Below, piece by piece: positions 43,269 through 46,969 of a stretch of DNA of 46,969 nucleotides. This DNA is from Leptospira biflexa. GTDB taxonomy: Bacteria > Spirochaetota > Leptospiria > Turneriellales > DYLW01. The notes beneath the pieces are model-generated. The model did not search any database and was not told the DNA's origin. It saw only the letters and a program-made list of their open reading frames with translations. Location: the NCBI GenBank assembly GCA_020720785.1, contig DYOA01000006.1, forward strand, positions 17,674-64,642, read 5' to 3'. The position numbers and the translations under genes are program-made. How positions within the stretch are numbered: position 1 is the stretch's first letter; each line of letters opens with the position of its first letter.

Positions 43269-44628
43269 GCTTCTGAAACTGGTCTCTGTTTTTTACCAGC
43301 CGATGGTTCACTTTACGGATGGAGTCGCCCAGTTTTTTGCGTAGCCCAATTTCCCAGAAAAGTGACTTCTGGATGGCTTCATGGTCGTTGTTTGCCTGTG
43401 AGTCAATTTTGTAGAAGATAAATGCTTCCTGGAAATATTCTTTTTTTCTGAATTCCCGCACCCAGCCTTTTTGCTCATTCACTTCCTCAGAAAAAACCTG
43501 CTGACTCATATAAATATTCACCAATCTGTCCATTTCTTTTTTGGTTAATCCAGTTTCCTGATCAAATTCATGCAGTTCTTTTCTCAGAACTTCAACATTT
43601 TCTTCTTTCATTTCCTGCGGAATATCTTTGGAAACAGGATGGAGAAATTTAATCCGGGATACATATTCAGACGCCAAAATTGCATAGTAAATGGTGGTAT
43701 TCAAATCCTCATGTTCGGAAATCATCCGGTCCGCAATGGAAAGCCGTTTTCCCAAATAAGAATCTGCGAATTTATCACTGAAATTACGGTTATTTTTTTC
43801 CGCTATCGCAGATATCCTGGGGAATAAAGCTTGGAAAAGACCGCTATGGACCATTGATTCCATAATTTTCATGGTTTGCCCTGTCCGGAATATTTTATTG
43901 AATTCCTCATGCAGCCGGGGGATGGAAGATTTCTGGATGTATTTCTTGTATTTGGATATGCCCTTCTGGAGTTTGGGATCAATCTCAAAGTCCAGAAGAC
44001 TGGCAAATTTCACAGCCCGCAGCATACGCACCGGATCTTCCGGAAGAGAAATATTCTCATCCCCGATTATCCGGACTATCTTATCCGTCAAATCCTCATA
44101 ACCGCCGGTATAATCAATAATGGTCTCATTGCGGACATCAAAGAAAAGGGAATTGATGGTGAAATCCCTGCGTGCGGCGTCTTCTTTAAAAGTACCATAC
44201 TGGTTATCCTTTTCCACCAGAAGATCATCCGGTTCTTTCGCATTTTCCCGGCTATTGGGCATTGCACGGGCGGTGGATACCTCAATGATCTTATTTCCTT
44301 TGAAAACAATGTGGACAATCCGAAAACGTTTTCCAATTAGGCGGCTGTTACCAAAAAGTTTTTTAATCTCTTTGGGGCGGGCGGATGTCACAATATCAAA
44401 GTCCTTGGGCATTCTCCCCAGTATTAAATCCCTCACCCCGCCACCAACCAGATATGATTTATAACCAAATTGGGACAGGCGGGAAATAACTTTTATGGCA
44501 TCCGGGTCGATATAGCTTTTCCTTATGGGATGAAAATCCGGATAATAACGCTTTCCATTGGGATATTTGAGTATTTTATCCGGATTGGATGCATTTCTTG
44601 ATAGTAATCTTCGAATTCTAAAAAACAT
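43258..44628 (-). CDS. pcnB: Poly(A) polymerase-type nucleotidyltransferase (PcnB)
   Basis: 456 residues of class II tRNA-NT/poly(A) polymerase. Residues 60-80 hold Val-Gly-Gly-Gly-Val-Arg-Asp and the metal Asp76 and Asp78. Gly-Lys-Arg-Phe-Arg-Ile-Val-His (about 99-106) is the PcnB-style variant. Arg153-Arg154-Asp155 lies in the base-selection region. The C-terminal part is helical and long, Lys-rich. It adds A-tails that mark RNA for decay, or could repair CCA ends; family members swap these roles, so PcnB is a best guess. It overlaps the STAS gene by 11 bp tail to tail. Confidence 0.88.
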   Translation of the reverse strand: MFFRIRRLLSRNASNPDKILKYPNGKRYYPDFHPIRKSYIDPDAIKVISRLSQFGYKSYLVGGGVRDLILGRMPKDFDIVTSARPKEIKKLFGNSRLIGKRFRIVHIVFKGNKIIEVSTARAMPNSRENAKEPDDLLVEKDNQYGTFKEDAARRDFTINSLFFDVRNETIIDYTGGYEDLTDKIVRIIGDENISLPEDPVRMLRAVKFASLLDFEIDPKLQKGISKYKKYIQKSSIPRLHEEFNKIFRTGQTMKIMESMVHSGLFQALFPRISAIAEKNNRNFSDKFADSYLGKRLSIADRMISEHEDLNTTIYYAILASEYVSRIKFLHPVSKDIPQEMKEENVEVLRKELHEFDQETGLTKKEMDRLVNIYMSQQVFSEEVNEQKGWVREFRKKEYFQEAFIFYKIDSQANNDHEAIQKSLFWEIGLRKKLGDSIRKVNHRLVKNRDQFQKPKQ

Positions 44629-44661
44629 TAGCTATACTGTAGTTGAAGGATAAGGTTTCAA

Positions 44662-45165
44662 CTAAAATTCAGATGTTTCCGGTGGAATATCTGTTTTTTC
44701 CATAATTATTTTAACCCTCTGGGCTTCCGGGGAATCCGGTATATTTTCCAAAATCTGCCTCATATACTCCTCTGCGGTCATGTCCAGCCCCAGATAATTA
44801 TAGTGCTCTGCTGCCCGGAAAAGGTAATACGCCCCTTCATAAGTGTTTCCCTTTCTTTCATACAGCTCCAGATAAACTTCTGCTGCTTTTTCAAAGTACT
44901 GTTTTTTTTCATAAATATAGGCCATTCTCTCTAATACCATTACGGAATATCTGTCCCGGGGATACAGATCCATAAATTCCGCATATTGCCGGAATGCCAG
45001 ATCATATTTTTTTTCCTGAAATAAACTTTCGCCCATGTCAAAAATCAGCTTTTTCTGGTGCTCCCTCTGGGGAGAATCTTCTGCAGAAATCCCGGTGCCT
45101 GCAAGGACTCCGGAAAAAACCAGAGCAATGGTTAAGGTAATTAAGGTGGTTTTACTTGATCTCAT
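44662..45165 (-). CDS. Secreted TPR protein
   Basis: 167 residues with a signal peptide (about 1-28, ending Ile-Ser-Ala-Glu). Three or so TPR-like helix pairs follow, e.g. Tyr-Asp-Leu-Ala-Phe-Arg-Gln-Tyr-Ala-Glu-Phe and Ala-Glu-Val-Tyr-Leu-Glu-Leu-Tyr. The spacing suggests a BamD/YbgF-type adaptor in the periplasm, but this is only a pattern. It lies downstream of the CBM48 gene on the same strand with a 57-bp gap. Confidence 0.75.
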   Translation of the reverse strand: MRSSKTTLITLTIALVFSGVLAGTGISAEDSPQREHQKKLIFDMGESLFQEKKYDLAFRQYAEFMDLYPRDRYSVMVLERMAYIYEKKQYFEKAAEVYLELYERKGNTYEGAYYLFRAAEHYNYLGLDMTAEEYMRQILENIPDSPEAQRVKIIMEKTDIPPETSEF

Positions 45166-45222
45166 ATCTATTTTGTCGGATTAACCTTTGTTTTAAAGAT
45201 TTCTTTTTCGGAAATGGGAAAA

Positions 45223-46041
45223 TTATTTATTACCAATCCTCAGATAATTTGTCCGCCCATAGATGGCATGGGATCTCAATTCCCGATTCTTTGCATCCAA
45301 CTGGTATTTTCCATCCACTTTCAGCAGATAAATATATTCGCCTGGAGGGAGTTTTTTTGTGTATTCATGGTATCCGTTTTCCTTTTTTGTCATGATATCC
45401 AGATCCGGATTCCAGAAGTTAAAGCTTCCCACCACGGATATTTCATCCGCATCCGGGGCATAGACCCTGAAAAATGTTTTGCTCGCGAACTTATCCCCTC
45501 TTTTTTCGGAAACCATTGCACGCATGGCTCCTTCTTTGGCTTTTACATCGGTTTCATTCAGATAGTACAGGGATATCAAATCATTGGCTCCATCATTGGT
45601 TGTATTTTCATGGGTTCCGTCATGATGATACATACCGTCTGCGTAATATTTATACTTCAGTACTTTTCTATCCTGGCTCAGAATATACTCATTGGGGATA
45701 TAGATTAGATAAAAAACTCCATGATGGTTCCGTATCATGGGATGTTTTTTATATTTGTCAAAATCGGTTACCAGGGATACATTTTTTACATGAATATTCT
45801 GATATGTAAACAGAATACCCTCCACCCCCATACTTCCATACTGTTTGACATTTCTGGTGTCAATAAAATTGATTCTTCTGGGTGGAACTGCTTTTTTCAG
45901 ATTATTCAGATGCCGGTAATAATACGTCCGGATCTCTGTTTGATCTGATTTTTTTTCCAATAAATCCGATGAAAAACCCACCAGTGGCAGGATAAAAAAA
46001 GAATGGATTGCCAGTATAATAGAAGTCTTTTTTATGTTCAT
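45223..46041 (-). CDS. Secreted protein with CBM48/glycogen-binding-like E-set domain
   Basis: 272 residues. A signal peptide covers about 1-24. The C-terminal part (about 185-265) is an early-set fold: Phe-Phe-Arg-Val-Tyr-Ala-Pro-Asp-Ala, then Val-Gly-Ser-Phe-Asn-Phe-Trp-Asn-Pro, and Gly-Glu-Tyr-Ile-Tyr-Leu-Leu-Lys-Val-Asp-Gly, as in CBM48/AMPK-beta domains that bind alpha-glucans. The first 180 residues are of no family I know. No GH13 catalytic domain is present. Possible roles are binding polysaccharide or protein in the periplasm. Confidence 0.8.
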   Translation of the reverse strand: MNIKKTSIILAIHSFFILPLVGFSSDLLEKKSDQTEIRTYYYRHLNNLKKAVPPRRINFIDTRNVKQYGSMGVEGILFTYQNIHVKNVSLVTDFDKYKKHPMIRNHHGVFYLIYIPNEYILSQDRKVLKYKYYADGMYHHDGTHENTTNDGANDLISLYYLNETDVKAKEGAMRAMVSEKRGDKFASKTFFRVYAPDADEISVVGSFNFWNPDLDIMTKKENGYHEYTKKLPPGEYIYLLKVDGKYQLDAKNRELRSHAIYGRTNYLRIGNK

Positions 46042-46056
46042 AATTTTAAATTCAAA

Positions 46057-46075
46057 CCGATATTTGGAATATCGG
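46057..46075. promoter_or_regulatory. 8-bp dyad between divergent genes
   Basis: The arms ccgatatt (46057-46064) and aatatcgg (46068-46075) form a perfect palindrome with a 3-nt centre. It lies between the start of the CBM48 gene (46041) and the acidic repeat gene (46123). It is a plausible operator for both; no regulator is known. Confidence 0.35.
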
Positions 46076-46122
46076 GAACTCCGGGGAATAGTTAAGCGGA
46101 ATAGATAAAAACTGATAATAGA

Positions 46123-46969
46123 ATGGCAGAAGAAACAGAAATTACTAAAGAGTCCAAAAAGGTTGAATACACTCCGGAAGAGCTGGAGGTAATCCAGAGC
46201 CTGTTGTCTTACTTTATCAAAGCTCCGGGACAGATTGATATTCCTGATACCGAATCTTCGGATGAGCCGGGGGATGAGGATATTGGAGTGGGTTCTGTCC
46301 TGGGTCAGGAAAACGACGTACCTGACGATGAAGCAGAACCCGAAAAAGAAATCCCCAAGGCGAAAAAATTTGATTCCCTTCCTGATATTGATGATATTGA
46401 TTTGGACGCATCCCCCAATGTTTCCCCGGATTATGCTGGCTTTGAAAATCTGGAAAACATAGAAATGGGGGCCAGCCTGGATGAGGCTCCGGAAATTCAG
46501 ATAAATGAAGCCTATACCGGGGAGGATTTATCTCTTCCCTCCGGCTCATCCGAGGATATCCCGAATATAAATGATTTGAATCTGGATGCCGGCACCAAAC
46601 GAACAGATTTCTCCGGACAAAAGGAAGAACTGGACATGGAATCCGGCATGGGAAGGTCTCTGGATGACAATGAACCCTTGATTCCGGACGATGAGCCGGG
46701 TGTAACTCCTCCCCCACAGGAGGAAATTTTCCGCGATCCCCTGGACGAAAAAATTGGTGGGGGAGACGCGGATCATTTTTCCTCCAATGGATTTGGGGAT
46801 TTTGGTGATCTGGGCGGATTGAGTGACGCCGATGAGTCCCCTTCTTCCTTGGATGCCCCCGACTTTGGCCTGGACGCGGGCACCCCGGCAGAGGACGCAT
46901 TTTCCCCGGAAGCTCCCGCCGGCGATGACTTTGGCCTGGACGCGGGCACCCCGGCAGAGGACGCATTTT
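46123..46969 (+). CDS. Acidic repeat protein, C-terminus beyond window edge
   Basis: At least 282 residues from the ATG at 46123, open to the window end. It is extremely acidic (Asp/Glu-rich), with many Gly, Pro, Ser and no hydrophobic helix, so it is likely disordered. The first 35 residues, including Glu-Glu-Leu-Glu-Val-Ile-Gln-Ser-Leu-Leu-Ser-Tyr-Phe, may form a helix. From 46861 it enters a 22-residue tandem repeat, Asp-Phe-Gly-Leu-Asp-Ala-Gly-Thr-Pro-Ala. The minus-strand frame opposite is an artefact. No function is recognised. Confidence 0.75.
   Translation, partial: MAEETEITKESKKVEYTPEELEVIQSLLSYFIKAPGQIDIPDTESSDEPGDEDIGVGSVLGQENDVPDDEAEPEKEIPKAKKFDSLPDIDDIDLDASPNVSPDYAGFENLENIEMGASLDEAPEIQINEAYTGEDLSLPSGSSEDIPNINDLNLDAGTKRTDFSGQKEELDMESGMGRSLDDNEPLIPDDEPGVTPPPQEEIFRDPLDEKIGGGDADHFSSNGFGDFGDLGGLSDADESPSSLDAPDFGLDAGTPAEDAFSPEAPAGDDFGLDAGTPAEDAF
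46861..46969. repeat. 66-bp in-frame tandem repeat, array leaves the window
   Basis: Unit starts at 46861 and 46927. The first 43 bases of the second unit match the first without mismatch, and the sequence then ends. 66 bp equals 22 codons, so the frame is kept. The units are more GC-rich than the gene around them. Copy number beyond the edge is unknown. Confidence 0.85.

Noticed and set aside
46217..46966. 249-codon minus-strand frame with Arg/Pro/Cys repeats
   Set aside because: It is the antisense of the acidic repeat protein; the plus frame has a sound start and a 22-residue unit.

Overview
The window is a densely coded stretch of about 47 kb from a diderm bacterium. Outer-membrane and envelope genes (a beta-barrel porin-like protein, signal-peptide proteins, lipoproteins, a class A penicillin-binding protein, an AsmA/TamB-like protein) show two membranes. 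The gene style suggests a spirochaete near the Leptospirales: a receiver/RsbW-type switch protein, STAS, many small envelope proteins with weak Shine-Dalgarno signals, NamZ/DUF1343, RemA and YicC. That placement is an inference from gene content, not a proof. No rRNA, tRNA, CRISPR array, insertion sequence or prophage was seen, and no gene-free gap exceeds 300 bases.

Layout. 1-740 is the edge of a Rpn/PD-(D/E)XK-like gene with a 12-bp repeat tail. 791-2423 carries divergent hisF and murI. 2475-5570 is a coupled trio: a solute-binding-domain protein, a beta-barrel and a secreted protein of unknown function. 5542-6441 is an atypical receiver fused to an RsbW-like ATPase. 6563-8437 is an acyl-CoA synthetase. 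8483-12905 is a clpP-clpX-lon proteolysis operon on the minus strand. 12994-16623 carries a gamma-carbonic anhydrase, two tandem HlyC/CorC proteins, a zinc ribbon protein and a LapA-like protein. 16627-19790 holds lipid/ester enzymes (ACAD-like, two hydrolase types). 19948-21187 is a HAMP plus HEAT-repeat pair. 21264-23003 carries a LysE exporter and the tRNA selenouridine synthase mnmH. 23181-29987 is a membrane/AsmA/unknown series. 29984-34513 carries a TonB-C-like lipoprotein, a DUF2147 protein, a NamZ-like lipoprotein and a FadH-like flavoenzyme. 34514-39215 carries a TPR-like protein, a hybrid histidine kinase, a 55-residue protein, yicC and remA. 39218-44628 carries a hydrolase, PBP1A, rplU, a STAS protein and pcnB. 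44662-46969 carries a TPR protein, a CBM48/E-set protein and an acidic repeat protein that leaves the window.

How the parts fit. Several sets act together: protein quality control (ClpP, ClpX, Lon), envelope growth (MurI, PBP1A, NamZ, AsmA-like), partner-switch signalling (receiver-RsbW protein and STAS protein, not adjacent) and RNA metabolism (YicC, PcnB, MnmH, RplU).

The observations most worth a second look are these. ClpP has Asn at the catalytic serine position (N98, with H123 and D172 kept). The receiver domain has Glu at its phosphoacceptor position (E53). A 34-bp perfect direct repeat, with further diverged similarity, means the start region of the AsmA-like gene also lies in front of the polytopic membrane gene, which overlaps the AsmA-like gene by about 150 bp. 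rplU is coupled to a PBP gene instead of rpmA. The solute-binding protein is coupled to a beta-barrel with no ABC permease.
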